This document shows positions 23,882 to 33,200 of a DNA stretch of 64,000 nt, in pieces. This DNA is from Actinoplanes sp. SE50/110 (GTDB taxonomy: Bacteria; Actinomycetota; Actinomycetes; Mycobacteriales; Micromonosporaceae): assembly GCF_900119315.1 (NCBI RefSeq), contig NZ_LT827010.1, positions 1,658,001 to 1,722,000 on the forward strand, written 5' to 3'. The number at the start of each line of letters is the position of its first letter. The stretch's first letter is position 1. Made by a program: the position numbers and the translations under genes. A model generated the notes under the pieces. It saw only the letters and a program-made list of their open reading frames with translations. It had not been told where the DNA came from and ran no database searches.

Positions 23882-24717
23882 CCGCCCCGGCCTGGGAGCC
23901 CGGCAACGGGGTCGAGGAGACCCTGCTGGGTGCCGCGATCCAGGACGACCGGCAGACGTTCTTCCAGGTGGTCGCGTCCTCCGACCTGTACCTGCCGCGG
24001 ATGAGCGGGGACGGCCCGCAGCGCTTCCTCACCATCCACGCGCTCGGCCAGGTGATGCTGCCGGTGTTCACCTCGGTGCGGGCGCTCGCCGCGCAGGTCG
24101 GGCACGCCGTCGACGGCTACACGGTGACCAACTTCGCCGAGCTCAGCCGCAAGTGGCCGGACCCGGACTGGCGGCTCGCGATCAACCCGGGTACGCCGAT
24201 CGACGCGTACCTCTCGATCGAGACCCTGATGCAGGCCGCGCTCGGCGACATCCGGGTGCCGACCCTGGGTGAGCTGGCCGAGTCGGCCGAGCGGGAGGCG
24301 ATCGCCGACGCCGAGGCGCGGCACCGCCGTCGCGACCCGGCCGAGTATCCGGACGACGACCGGGCGGCGCTGCGGGCGGCGTTGGAGGTCGGCGACGTGT
24401 ACGGCTACCTCGACCGGCTGCTCGACGCGAACGTGCTGATCCCGGTCAGCCGCCCGGCCGAGCCGGAGGAGATCCTGGGCGACGGGTTCCCCTGGCTGCC
24501 CGGCTACGACCAGATGATCGAGGTGTTCACCAGCCCGGAGGCATTCGACCGGCGGCACCCGCACGAGCCGCCGGAGCGTGTCGAGGTGTCGCTGGCGTTC
24601 GCCCTGGCGCTGTGGCCCGAGGGGCACGGGCTCTCGGTCGACCCGGAGAGCGACTCCGCGTTCCAGCTGCCCGAGGACCAGGTGCTGGCCCTGCTCGCCT
24701 TCACCCCGGAAGACTGA
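23878..24717 (+). CDS. SseB-like protein with two domain copies
   Basis: A 279-residue protein from the GTG in a GTGA overlap at 23878. The first half shows the SseB pattern: RQTFFQVVASSDLYLPRM, QRFLTIHALGQVMLPVFTS, then NFAELSRKWPDPDWRLAINP. The second half repeats it: VLIPVSRPAEPEEILG, then IEVFTSPEAFDRRHPHEPPE and LSVDPES. SseB proteins are found widely in type III and type VII secretion contexts, with no single known activity. Last gene of the overlapping set 21118-24717. Its stop lies 17 nt inside the convergent exported-protein gene. Role: accessory to the toxin locus, unproven. Confidence 0.72.
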   Translation: MTAPAWEPGNGVEETLLGAAIQDDRQTFFQVVASSDLYLPRMSGDGPQRFLTIHALGQVMLPVFTSVRALAAQVGHAVDGYTVTNFAELSRKWPDPDWRLAINPGTPIDAYLSIETLMQAALGDIRVPTLGELAESAEREAIADAEARHRRRDPAEYPDDDRAALRAALEVGDVYGYLDRLLDANVLIPVSRPAEPEEILGDGFPWLPGYDQMIEVFTSPEAFDRRHPHEPPERVEVSLAFALALWPEGHGLSVDPESDSAFQLPEDQVLALLAFTPED

Positions 24718-25492
24718 CGAACGTCGTCGTGATGTCGGCCTCGGCCGGTGCCACCACCTGCACCGGCGTGCCGAAGTCGGCGAGTGTGAAGGTCGCCGTG
24801 ACATCGCTCGGGACCAGGATGCCGCGCGACCCGTCACCGCGTATGTTGTCGAGCACCGCGGTCACCTGCAGACGGACCAGCCGGCCCTCGTCGTCCAGCC
24901 GGGCCCGCATCACCGGGCCGTCCGGGACCGCGTTGAAGTAGCTGTCCAGGTCGGAATGCAGCGGCGGCGGGCACCCGGCGGACGTCCCGTCGCAGCGGAA
25001 CTCGTATTCGTGCGGCGCGACCTGCTCACCCGCCCCGGTCAGGAACGGCAGCCAGGTGGTGAGGTCGCTGATGTTGTTGCCCGGCGAGGACAGCCGGCCG
25101 AACCCGATTCTGTCCGGCGGGATCCAGGGCCGGGCGTCGGCCGTGGTCAGCGCCGGGGAGGAGTAGAAGTCCCGGCGCTGGAGATGCAGCCTTCGCAGCG
25201 GGATGCGGCGGCTTCCGGCCGTCGCGCGGGTGTACGCCGTGTCCCACACCGGGGTGTCGCCGAACCGCACCGTGCTGGTGCCGGCCCAGGATCCGCCCGG
25301 ATTCATCGACGCCTCGAAGGTCACCTTCGCCGTGCCGGCCGCCCGCAGCCGCGCGCCGATCTGCGCGGCCTGCTCCCGGGCCGCGTCGGCGCGCTGTGGC
25401 AGCCGGACCAGCCGGCCACCGCTGAGCAGGTCGGCGACGACCACGGCGGTGAGCAACGCGGCGACGGCGTACGAAATGATCCGCTTCTTCAT
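24701..25492 (-). CDS. membrane-anchored extracytoplasmic protein, LppX/LprG-like layout
   Basis: A 263-residue protein from the ATG at 25492; GGGAG lies just upstream, and this start places KKRIISYAVAALLTAVVVAD at the N-terminus as an uncleaved signal anchor (no lipobox Cys). The outer part begins with AKVTFEASMNPGG, then alternates short strands: STVRFGDTPVW, RRIPLRRLHLQRRDFY, VMRARLDDEGRLVRLQVTAV. This order, with repeated beta strands ending in a DxxGRLxR motif, is reminiscent of the LppX/LprG fold in actinobacteria but is not a clear match. Isolated minus-strand gene between two + strand clusters. Function unknown. Confidence 0.6.
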   Translation of the reverse strand: MKKRIISYAVAALLTAVVVADLLSGGRLVRLPQRADAAREQAAQIGARLRAAGTAKVTFEASMNPGGSWAGTSTVRFGDTPVWDTAYTRATAGSRRIPLRRLHLQRRDFYSSPALTTADARPWIPPDRIGFGRLSSPGNNISDLTTWLPFLTGAGEQVAPHEYEFRCDGTSAGCPPPLHSDLDSYFNAVPDGPVMRARLDDEGRLVRLQVTAVLDNIRGDGSRGILVPSDVTATFTLADFGTPVQVVAPAEADITTTFVSLPG

Positions 25493-25566
25493 CGGGCTCC
25501 CGGGGGAGAAGGGCCGGGCATCACAGGGTAGCGCCGAACCGGGATCGACCGGCATATCATCGGCGG

Positions 25567-26070
25567 GTGCTACCGGTTGCCAGGACTCGCGACGAAGCCC
25601 ACCTCTACATGGACCTGCACGGCTGTCCCGACTGCGGCAGCGTCGACGTCACCTGGGCCGAGGCGCTGGTCGACCGGTCCGGCGTGCTGGCCCGCCGGTA
25701 TCACGGCCGGTGCGGGGGCTGCGGCCGCGACCGGGAGTTCGTCTTCGCTCTGCCGGACCGGCCGACACCGCCCCGGGCCGGGGAGTACGTGACGTTCGGC
25801 AGCGAGCCGTCCCAGCTGTTCGACGCCGGCGAGTGGGTGGACCTCGCCGACATGCTCAGCCTGGCCGCCGAGATCGACGACGACCCCGGCTCCCTGCTGA
25901 TCGCGGTGGCCTGCCTCGACGAGGCCCTCCGGTTCCTGCCGGCGGACGCCGCCGAGGTGCCGGCCGAGGCGTTCTGGAGTGACGCCGGCCGGGCGGCGCG
26001 GGCCCGGTCGCCGGAACGCTTCCGCCGCGCCGACCTGCTCGCCCGCCGCGCCGCCCTGGCGGCCCGCTGA
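25567..26070 (+). CDS. Zn-ribbon-like accessory protein, paralogue 4 (short)
   Basis: A 167-residue protein from the GTG at 25567, the shortest of the four paralogues. It has TRDEAHLYMDLHGCPDCGS, then CGGCGRDREFVFALP and EPSQLFDAGEWVDLADML, followed by a helical segment and an Arg/Ala-rich end (RRADLLARRAALAAR). Here the first cysteine pair is CxxC rather than CxC. It stops just before the mycosin-like gene with a TGATG overlap, so it is coupled to a secretion-machine component. This is the only paralogue outside the 19.4-23 kb cluster. Function unknown. Confidence 0.7.
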   Translation: MLPVARTRDEAHLYMDLHGCPDCGSVDVTWAEALVDRSGVLARRYHGRCGGCGRDREFVFALPDRPTPPRAGEYVTFGSEPSQLFDAGEWVDLADMLSLAAEIDDDPGSLLIAVACLDEALRFLPADAAEVPAEAFWSDAGRAARARSPERFRRADLLARRAALAAR

Positions 26071-27290
26071 TGGCCCTGCTGCGGGGGCTGCCGGCCGTGT
26101 TCCTCCTCCTGATCGCGGTCGTCGTCACCCCGGCCGCCGCGATGGCCGCGGACTGTGCCCGTCCGGCCCGGCTGACCGGTTCGACGGCCTGGCCGCGCAC
26201 CATGCTGTCGATCGACTCGGCCACCTCGTTCAGCCGGGGCGGCGGAGTCGTGGTCGCGGTGCTCTCCACCGGGGTGCGGGCCGGCCAGCGGCAACTCGCC
26301 GGGCGCGTCCTGGCCGGCCGCGACGCGGTGCGCAACCAGGGCGCGGCGGACACCGACTGCACCGGGATCGGCACCCAGGTGGCCGGCGTGATCGCCGCCG
26401 ACCGGGCGGACGGCAGCCCGGTGCTGGGACTGGCCGGCAAGGCGACCATCCTGCCGGTCCGGGTCACCGGCGACGACGGCACGGTGCAACCCGCCGCCCT
26501 GTCTCGTGGGATCAGCTTCGCGGTCCAGGCCGGCGCCGACGTGATCGTGGTCGCCGAGCCGGCCTATCAGGACAGTGCGGCGCTGCGCGACGCGGTGGCC
26601 GCGGCGGTGGCCGCGGACGTGCCGGTGATCGCGGCGGCCGGTGACCTCGGCGCGGCACAGGACGCGAACCCGACGCCGTTCCCGGCGACCTACCCCGGCG
26701 TGATCGGGGTCGGCGCGATCGATCAGAACGGCGCGATCTTCCCGAAATCCCAGCATGGACCGTACGTCGATCTGGTCGCCCCCGGGGTGGCGGTGCCCAC
26801 GCTGCAGGGTGGTGACGGGGCGTCCGCCGGGTTGGTCGAGGCCGACGGGACGGCACTCGCGGCCGGCTACGTGGGCGCCACCGCGGCGCTGGTGCGCGCG
26901 CGTTTCGGGCGGCTGCCGGTGGCCGAGGTGACCCGGCAGCTGACCGCGTCGGCCAGCCCCACGGTGACCGGCGACGCGTTCGGGGCCGGCGTGGTGAACC
27001 CGTCCGCGGCCGTCACCGGACGGGTCAGCGACCGGCGGCCCCGTGCCCTGCCCGCCCTGAGCCCGGCGGCGGCCGGCCGCAGCGGGGTGGAGAACCGGCG
27101 GCGGGCGGCGGCCTTCACCGGGGCGACCATCGCCGGTGTCGCGGTCCTGGCGGTGCTGATGGTGACCGCGGCGATCCGGCGCAGCCGGCGGCAGCACTGG
27201 CGCCCGGCGCTCGCCCCGCCACCGCCGTCCTATGCCGAGCCGATCGAGCCGGGGCCACCGGTCATGCTGCTGGACCAGCCGGACCGCTGA
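26070..27290 (+). CDS. mycosin-like subtilisin homologue with all three catalytic residues lost
   Basis: Mycosins (MycP) are membrane-anchored S8 proteases that are essential for ESX secretion. This 406-residue protein has their architecture: signal peptide (residues 1-26), a subtilisin-like domain from about 55 to 320, and a C-terminal TM helix (about 350-375) with an Arg-rich stop-transfer and a Pro-rich tail. The triad is gone: VAVLSTGV has Ser66 for Asp, CTGIGTQVAG has Ile100 for His, and DGTALAAGYV has Ala262 for the nucleophile Ser. The oxyanion Asn is also changed (AAGD at 189-192). The frame is intact, so this is a maintained pseudoprotease, not a decayed gene. It begins inside the stop of paralogue 4 (TGATG). 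It may be structural only, as mycosins also stabilise the ESX complex. Confidence 0.85.
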   Translation: MALLRGLPAVFLLLIAVVVTPAAAMAADCARPARLTGSTAWPRTMLSIDSATSFSRGGGVVVAVLSTGVRAGQRQLAGRVLAGRDAVRNQGAADTDCTGIGTQVAGVIAADRADGSPVLGLAGKATILPVRVTGDDGTVQPAALSRGISFAVQAGADVIVVAEPAYQDSAALRDAVAAAVAADVPVIAAAGDLGAAQDANPTPFPATYPGVIGVGAIDQNGAIFPKSQHGPYVDLVAPGVAVPTLQGGDGASAGLVEADGTALAAGYVGATAALVRARFGRLPVAEVTRQLTASASPTVTGDAFGAGVVNPSAAVTGRVSDRRPRALPALSPAAAGRSGVENRRRAAAFTGATIAGVAVLAVLMVTAAIRRSRRQHWRPALAPPPPSYAEPIEPGPPVMLLDQPDR

Positions 27291-27331
27291 TCGGTGCCGC
27301 TTGTCCTTTCCGGTCGGTGGTCCCCGGATCG

Positions 27332-28690
27332 TCAGTCGGTGCCGGTGACCGGTTTCAGGGCGGCGACCGGGTCCAGCGTGACGCCGGCCGGGATGCTGGT
27401 GACCAGGGCGGTCGGCACCTCGGTGGCCGACGCGGCGGTGTAACCGAGCCGGGCCAGCGCGTCCGCGTCCGGCACCGCGTGCCGCACCCCCAGGTCGGTG
27501 ATCACCTGGTAGCCGCCCGAACCGGGCACGTGCACCAGCGCGAAATGCCCGGCCGGGACGCCGACCTGGTCGGCCAGCGCCCGCCCGCCGGCCGCGCCGG
27601 TGGTCGGCACCGCCGCGGAGAGCCCGGCCGGTGAGCCGCCCACCACGATCGACGGCGCCTTGGCCGCGGACCGGGTGACCGCGCATGCGGTCGTGCCGGC
27701 CGCCACGGTGGCCAGTTTGGGCGGGTCGGCCGGGGGTTGCGCGTCGGCGTTGCCGGCCGGCTTGAGCTGCGGGGCGCCGGTGACCACGGTGACCGGCACA
27801 TTCTTCGGCTCGGCCGGGAAAGCGGCGTTCAGCACCGCCTTCTGCAGGGCGGTGATCGGCAGCACGCCGTTGTCCAGCACCAGGTAGAACTGGGTGCCGT
27901 TGACGCCCACCTCGGTGGCGAGCACCTGACCGTTGTTCAGACCGGTCACCCGGCGCGACGGGACGCCCCGGTTCTGCACCGGGATCGCGGCGATGTCGGC
28001 GCCGGCCGGGAGAGAGTTCAGCCAGGCGGTGCTGACCCGCATCGGGTCGACCGCGCCGAACAGCGCCGGCAGGTTGGTCTGCGCGTCCTGGATCCGGTGC
28101 TTCCACCCGTGCGAGATCAGTTGGACGTTGCCCGCCCCATCGGTGACCAGCAGCCCCTTGTCGCCCAGGTCGGCGCCGGCCGGCCCGGCGGTGCCGACCA
28201 GCAGGGTGGCCGCCGGGTTCTCGCCCGGCACCAGGCACATCGCCCACGGCAGACCGGACTGCTGATCGGCGGCCGGCAGTGAGGCCGGCGCGCCCGGAAT
28301 GCCGATGGTGACCCCGCGCGGCACCCCGGTCAGCGCCTTCGCGGCGACCCGGTAGACCTGCGGGTTCGGCTTGCCGGCGGCCAGCTTGGCGGAGGTGAAG
28401 TTGAGCGCCGGGTTGAGCCGGTCGTGCAGGAACACGAAGCTCGCGCCGGACTCCTTCTCGACCACCACCGAGCCCTCGGTGCGCCACTGGTCGCCGCCGA
28501 CCTTGGTCAGGATGCCGTAGATGCCGAAACCGGCCGCGATCAGGACGGCGATCATCAGGCCGCCGAAGAGCGCGCCGATACCCCGCCGCAGCGGCGACTG
28601 GGCCGGATCGGTCTCCCGCATCACGAACGCGGAGATCACCCGCTGGTTCAGGAACTGGTACGACTGGAGCTGATCGCGACGCGAGGCCAT
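27332..28690 (-). CDS. eccB: type VII secretion protein EccB
   Basis: A 452-residue core subunit. The N-terminal SRRDQLQSYQFLNQRVISAF is the family start; one TM helix follows (about residues 37-61), then a long extracytoplasmic part with GSVVVEKESGASFVFL, LVPGENPAATLLVG and YQVITDLGVRHAVP. EccB anchors the periplasmic side of the ESX complex. It lies 7 nt downstream of eccD on the minus strand, so eccD-eccB is one operon, opposite in orientation to eccC. Length and motifs match the family. It is convergent with the mycosin-like gene. Confidence 0.95.
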   Translation of the reverse strand: MASRRDQLQSYQFLNQRVISAFVMRETDPAQSPLRRGIGALFGGLMIAVLIAAGFGIYGILTKVGGDQWRTEGSVVVEKESGASFVFLHDRLNPALNFTSAKLAAGKPNPQVYRVAAKALTGVPRGVTIGIPGAPASLPAADQQSGLPWAMCLVPGENPAATLLVGTAGPAGADLGDKGLLVTDGAGNVQLISHGWKHRIQDAQTNLPALFGAVDPMRVSTAWLNSLPAGADIAAIPVQNRGVPSRRVTGLNNGQVLATEVGVNGTQFYLVLDNGVLPITALQKAVLNAAFPAEPKNVPVTVVTGAPQLKPAGNADAQPPADPPKLATVAAGTTACAVTRSAAKAPSIVVGGSPAGLSAAVPTTGAAGGRALADQVGVPAGHFALVHVPGSGGYQVITDLGVRHAVPDADALARLGYTAASATEVPTALVTSIPAGVTLDPVAALKPVTGTD

Positions 28691-28697
28691 CCGCGCC

Positions 28698-30101
28698 TCA
28701 CCCGCCGATCGACGAGAGCAGGCCGCGGATGTCGTCGAAGACGCCCATCACCGCGCAGGCCAGCGGGATCAGCGCCATGATCGCGATCACGTCGAGCAGG
28801 TCGGCGGCCCGGCCCAGATAGGGCGACGGCTGCCGCTGGCTGTAGACCACCGCGGCCGGCAGCGCCACCGCGCCGGCCAGCACCGCGCCGGCCAGCACCA
28901 GCAGGCCCGGGACCGCGCCGGTGACCACCGCGCCGACGCCCAGCACGGCCAGTCCGGCCACCCCGGCCACCAGCAGCGGGCCGCGCTGCCGCGGCGTCGC
29001 CAGCAGCCGGGACCGCAGCAGCAGCGCGGTGACCGCGGCCACGATCAGCAGCACCGCCGGTGTGCCCGGGTGCGACCAGGCCAGGTAGACGATCGCCACG
29101 ATGCTGCTGAACGCGGTCGCCAGCAGGAAACCGGTGAGCACCTCGTCGGCCCGGACCACCGCGGCGAACACGTCCGCCCGGCGCGGCATCGGCTTGTCCT
29201 TGAGGATCTCCTCGGCCCGGCTGGGCAGCTCCGGGAACGGCAGCCGGCCGATCCAGCTGGCCAGCACCGGATAGCCGGGGAGCAGGCCGATCGCGGCGGT
29301 CAGCGCCACCGCGGCGGCACCGGCCGCGGACACCCCGGCCAGGGTGAGCAGCGCGGCCAGCAGACCGGTCAGGGCGACCGCGATGCCGCCCACGAACAGC
29401 CGCGGCAACCCGGCCACCCCGGTGTGCCCCAGCACGCTGAGCACCAGCAGCACCGCCGAGCCGAGCAGCAGGGCCGGCGCGCCGACGCCGAGGAAGCGGG
29501 CGCCCGAGTCGGCGATCAGCCAGGCCCCGCCGAGGAACGCGTAGGGCAGGCCGCTCGCGGCGACCACGGCGCCCGCGCCCGCGTCGGCGAACGCCCGGGA
29601 CAGCAGGATGCCGACCACGGCCAGCGCGACCGCCACGACCAGCGCGACGATCGCCGCGGTCGGCCGGGCCGGGCCGCCGGCGGCCAGCCCGAACAGGCCG
29701 ATCAGCAGGGCGGCCGCGAAGACCGCCAGACCGGCCCGGCGGGTCGCGGCGGCACCCCAGGACCGCCCGGCCCGGCGCGCCCCGCTGGCGATCACCTCGA
29801 CCACGTCGTCGTAGGCCAGCTCGGGCCAGTCCTCCCGGGCCGGTTTCAGATGCAGCAGCTCGCCGTCGCGCACGCCCTGGGCGGCCAGGTTGCGCTGCGG
29901 CTCCAGCGCGGCGCCGGTGGCGCGGCGCAGCACCCAGCCGCCGTGCCGCTCGGCCGGCTCGCCCAACGCGCCCTCGGCGTGCCGCAGCAGGTGCGGTAGC
30001 AGCTCTCCCACCAGCATGTTGTCGGGCAGAGCGACATCCATCCGCCGGGTCGGCGCGGCGATCGTCACCCGGGCCAGACTCGGCCCACCCGGTGCGGTCA
30101 C
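28698..30101 (-). CDS. eccD: type VII secretion integral membrane protein EccD
   Basis: 467 residues from the GTG at 30101 with GGAGG about 11 nt upstream. Residues 1-90 form the ubiquitin-like cytoplasmic domain (ARVTIAAPTRRMDVALPDN, then ELLPHLLRHA and ELLHLKPAREDWPELAYDD). From about residue 115 on there are roughly eleven hydrophobic helices, the normal number for EccD. The protein forms the membrane pore of the ESX machine as a dimer. First gene of the eccD-eccB operon and divergent from eccC, the 169-bp spacer holding both promoters. No abnormal residues noticed. Confidence 0.95.
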   Translation of the reverse strand: MTAPGGPSLARVTIAAPTRRMDVALPDNMLVGELLPHLLRHAEGALGEPAERHGGWVLRRATGAALEPQRNLAAQGVRDGELLHLKPAREDWPELAYDDVVEVIASGARRAGRSWGAAATRRAGLAVFAAALLIGLFGLAAGGPARPTAAIVALVVAVALAVVGILLSRAFADAGAGAVVAASGLPYAFLGGAWLIADSGARFLGVGAPALLLGSAVLLVLSVLGHTGVAGLPRLFVGGIAVALTGLLAALLTLAGVSAAGAAAVALTAAIGLLPGYPVLASWIGRLPFPELPSRAEEILKDKPMPRRADVFAAVVRADEVLTGFLLATAFSSIVAIVYLAWSHPGTPAVLLIVAAVTALLLRSRLLATPRQRGPLLVAGVAGLAVLGVGAVVTGAVPGLLVLAGAVLAGAVALPAAVVYSQRQPSPYLGRAADLLDVIAIMALIPLACAVMGVFDDIRGLLSSIGG

Positions 30102-30270
30102 GCGGTCACCTCCAGCTGTGCCTTCTGTGCCACCAAACTAGCAGGCCGGGCCGGGCCGGATTCGCCCCGGCGAATGGCTGCGGGGCCGGGGTCGCCGGCC
30201 CCGGGAGCTAGGATGAGCGGCGACACCGACCCGTGCAGGGGAGATTCGCCGTACTCGGGGAGAGCCAAGC

Positions 30271-33200
30271 GTGACCGTCACCATCGTCAAGCGCCCCCCG
30301 CGCCGGCCCGCGCCGGTGATGCCCTCCGGCGAGGTGCTGCTCGACCCACCGCCGGAGATTCCGCCGCCCGGCGGCAAGGGCTGGACGAGGATGCTGATGG
30401 TCCTGCCGATGGGCGCCGGCGCGGCCGGGATGGGGCTGATGATGAGCGCCCAGCGGGGCGGCCCGCTGACCTACGTCGCCGGCGCGATGTACGGAGTGTC
30501 CATCCTCGGCATGATCGCGATGATGGCCACCAACACCTCCGGCCCCGGCAAGCGCGAGATGATCGAGTCTCGCCGGCAGTATCTGCGGCACCTCTCCCAG
30601 TTGCGCGCCCAGCTGCGCGCCACGATCCGCCAGCAGCGCGAGGCGTATTACTACCGCAATCCCGACCCGGCCACGCTGTGGACGTTCGCGGACAGCGGCC
30701 GGCTCTGGGAGCGGCGGCGCAACGACGCCGACTTCACCGTGGTGCGGATCGCGGTCGGCGCCCAGGAGGTGGCGACCCGCCTGGTTCCGCCGCAGACCCG
30801 GCCGGTCGACGAACTGGAGCCGCTGTGCGCCATGGCGCTGCGGAAATTCGTCAACACGTACTCCGTCGTCCCGGACCTTCCGGTCTCCGTCGCCCTGCGC
30901 GACTTCTCCCACATCTACCTGCGCGGCGCCGAGGAGGCGGTGCTCGGCTTCTGCCGGGCGCTGACCGCCCAGCTGGTCACCTTCCACGCCCCCGACGACC
31001 TGCGCATCGGCGTCTGCGTGCCGGACCACCAGCGGCCCCGTTGGGAGTGGGTGAAATGGCTGCCGCACGGCCAGCACCCGGACAAGATCGACGCGGCCGG
31101 CTCGGTCCGGCTGGTCTCGCCCAGCGTGCCGGCGCTCGAAGCCTCGCTCGACGACGTGCTGGCCAGCCGGTCCCGGTTCGAGCTGACCGGCCCGCCGCCG
31201 CCCGGCCCGCACGTCGTCGTGATCATCGACGGTGGCTCGACGGCCGGCTCCGACCACCTGATGACCGAGGGCGGCGTGGCCGGCGTCACCATCCTCGACC
31301 TGTCCGGGCCGCCGCCCCGGCTGCTCGACGACAGCTCGGTGATCCTGGAGATCGCCGCGGACGGCACCATCACCGGCGTCACCATGGACGGCTCGACCCA
31401 GGTGGGCCGGGCCGACACGCTCGGGCTCCCCGAGATCGAGGTGCTGGCCCGCGAGCTGGCCCCGCTGCGACTGTCCGCCGCCGCCTCCGGTGACCAGCCG
31501 GCCATCTCCCAGGACATGGGGCTGGCCGAGTTGCTCGAGGTCGACGACCCGTATCAACTCGAGCTGGCCGACCTCTGGGCCAACCGGCCCAACCGGGACC
31601 GGCTGCGGGTGCCGATCGGCATCGGCCTGGACGGCCGGCCGATCGAGATCGACCTCAAGGAGTCCGCCCAGGACGGCATGGGCCCGCACGGCCTGCTGAT
31701 CGGCGCCACCGGCTCGGGCAAGTCGGAGCTGCTGCGCACCCTGGTGGTGGCGCTGGCGCTGACCCACGACCCGGAGATCCTCAACTTCGTGCTGGTCGAC
31801 TACAAGGGCGGCGCGACCTTCGCCTCGCTCGACCGGCTCCCGCACACCGCCGCGATGATCACGAACCTGAAGGACGAGCAGCCCCTGGTCGACCGGATGC
31901 TCGGCGCCATCCAGGGTGAGCTGACCCGCCGGCAGGAGCTGCTGCGCAAGACCGGCAACTACGCCTCGCAGCGCGACTACGAGCGGGCCCGGGCGGCCGG
32001 CGTGCCGCTGGCGCCGCTGCCCAGTCTGGTGCTGATCGTCGACGAGTTCTCCGAGCTGCTCGCCGACCGGCCCGACTTTATCGACATGTTCGTCCAGATC
32101 GGACGCGTCGGCCGGTCGCTCGGCATCCACCTGCTGCTCGCCTCGCAGCGGCTGGACGAGGGCCGGTTGCGCGGCCTGGAGACCCACCTGTCGTACCGGA
32201 TCGGTCTGCGCACCTTCTCCTCCATGGAGAGCCGCGCCGTCCTCGGTGTGCCGGACGCCTACGAGCTGCCGTCCCACCCGGGCCACGGCTATCTGCGGGC
32301 CGGCACCGACGGCCTGATCCGGCTCAAGGCGGCCTACGTGTCCGGGGCGGTCCGCCGCGAGGGCGCCGTCGCCGCCGGCGGCACCCGGGCCGGCAGCCCG
32401 ATCCGCGAGTTCACCACCTACTACGCGATGCCCCTGCAGGAGGAGCAGCCCCGCGCCGCCGAGCCGGCCGGCCAGGAGGTCGAGGAGAAGGTTCAGGGTG
32501 ACACCCTGATGGACGTGCTGGCCCGGCAGATGGAGGGGCGCGGCACCCCGGCGCACGAGGTGTGGCTGCCCCCGCTGGACAAGGCGCCCACCCTCGGCCA
32601 GATGCTGCCGCCGGTGATCTCGATGCCGGACCGCGGCCTGCAGGTCGACGCGGCCGAGCGGTTCGGCGCGCTGCACGCCCTCACCGGCATCATCGACAAG
32701 CCGTTCGACCAGCGCCGGGATCCGATGTGGCTGGACCTGTCCGGCGCGGCCGGCAACCTGCTCGTCGTCGGCGGCGCACAATCCGGCAAATCCAATTTCC
32801 TGCGTACGCTGATCACCAGCCTGTCGCTCACCCACACCCCCCGTGAGGTGCAGTTCTACTGCCTCGACTTCGGTGGTGGCCCGCTCACCGCGCTCGCTGA
32901 CCTGCCGCACGTCGGCGGGGTCGCCGGCCGCCGTGACTCGGACCGGGTCCGGCGCACCATCGCCGAGGTGCACCTGCTGATGCGCGGCCGGGAGGACTTC
33001 TTCGCCCAGCGCAACGTCGAGGGCATGGCGGCGTACCGGCGGGTCAAAGCCCAGGGCCGGTACGCGGAGGACCCGTTCGGCGACGTCTTCCTGGTCATCG
33101 ACGGCTGGTCCACGCTGCGCACCGAATTCGAGGACCTCGAGCCCACCGTCAACGAGCTGGCCAACCGGGGCCTCGGCTTCGGCATCCACGTGATCGGCGC

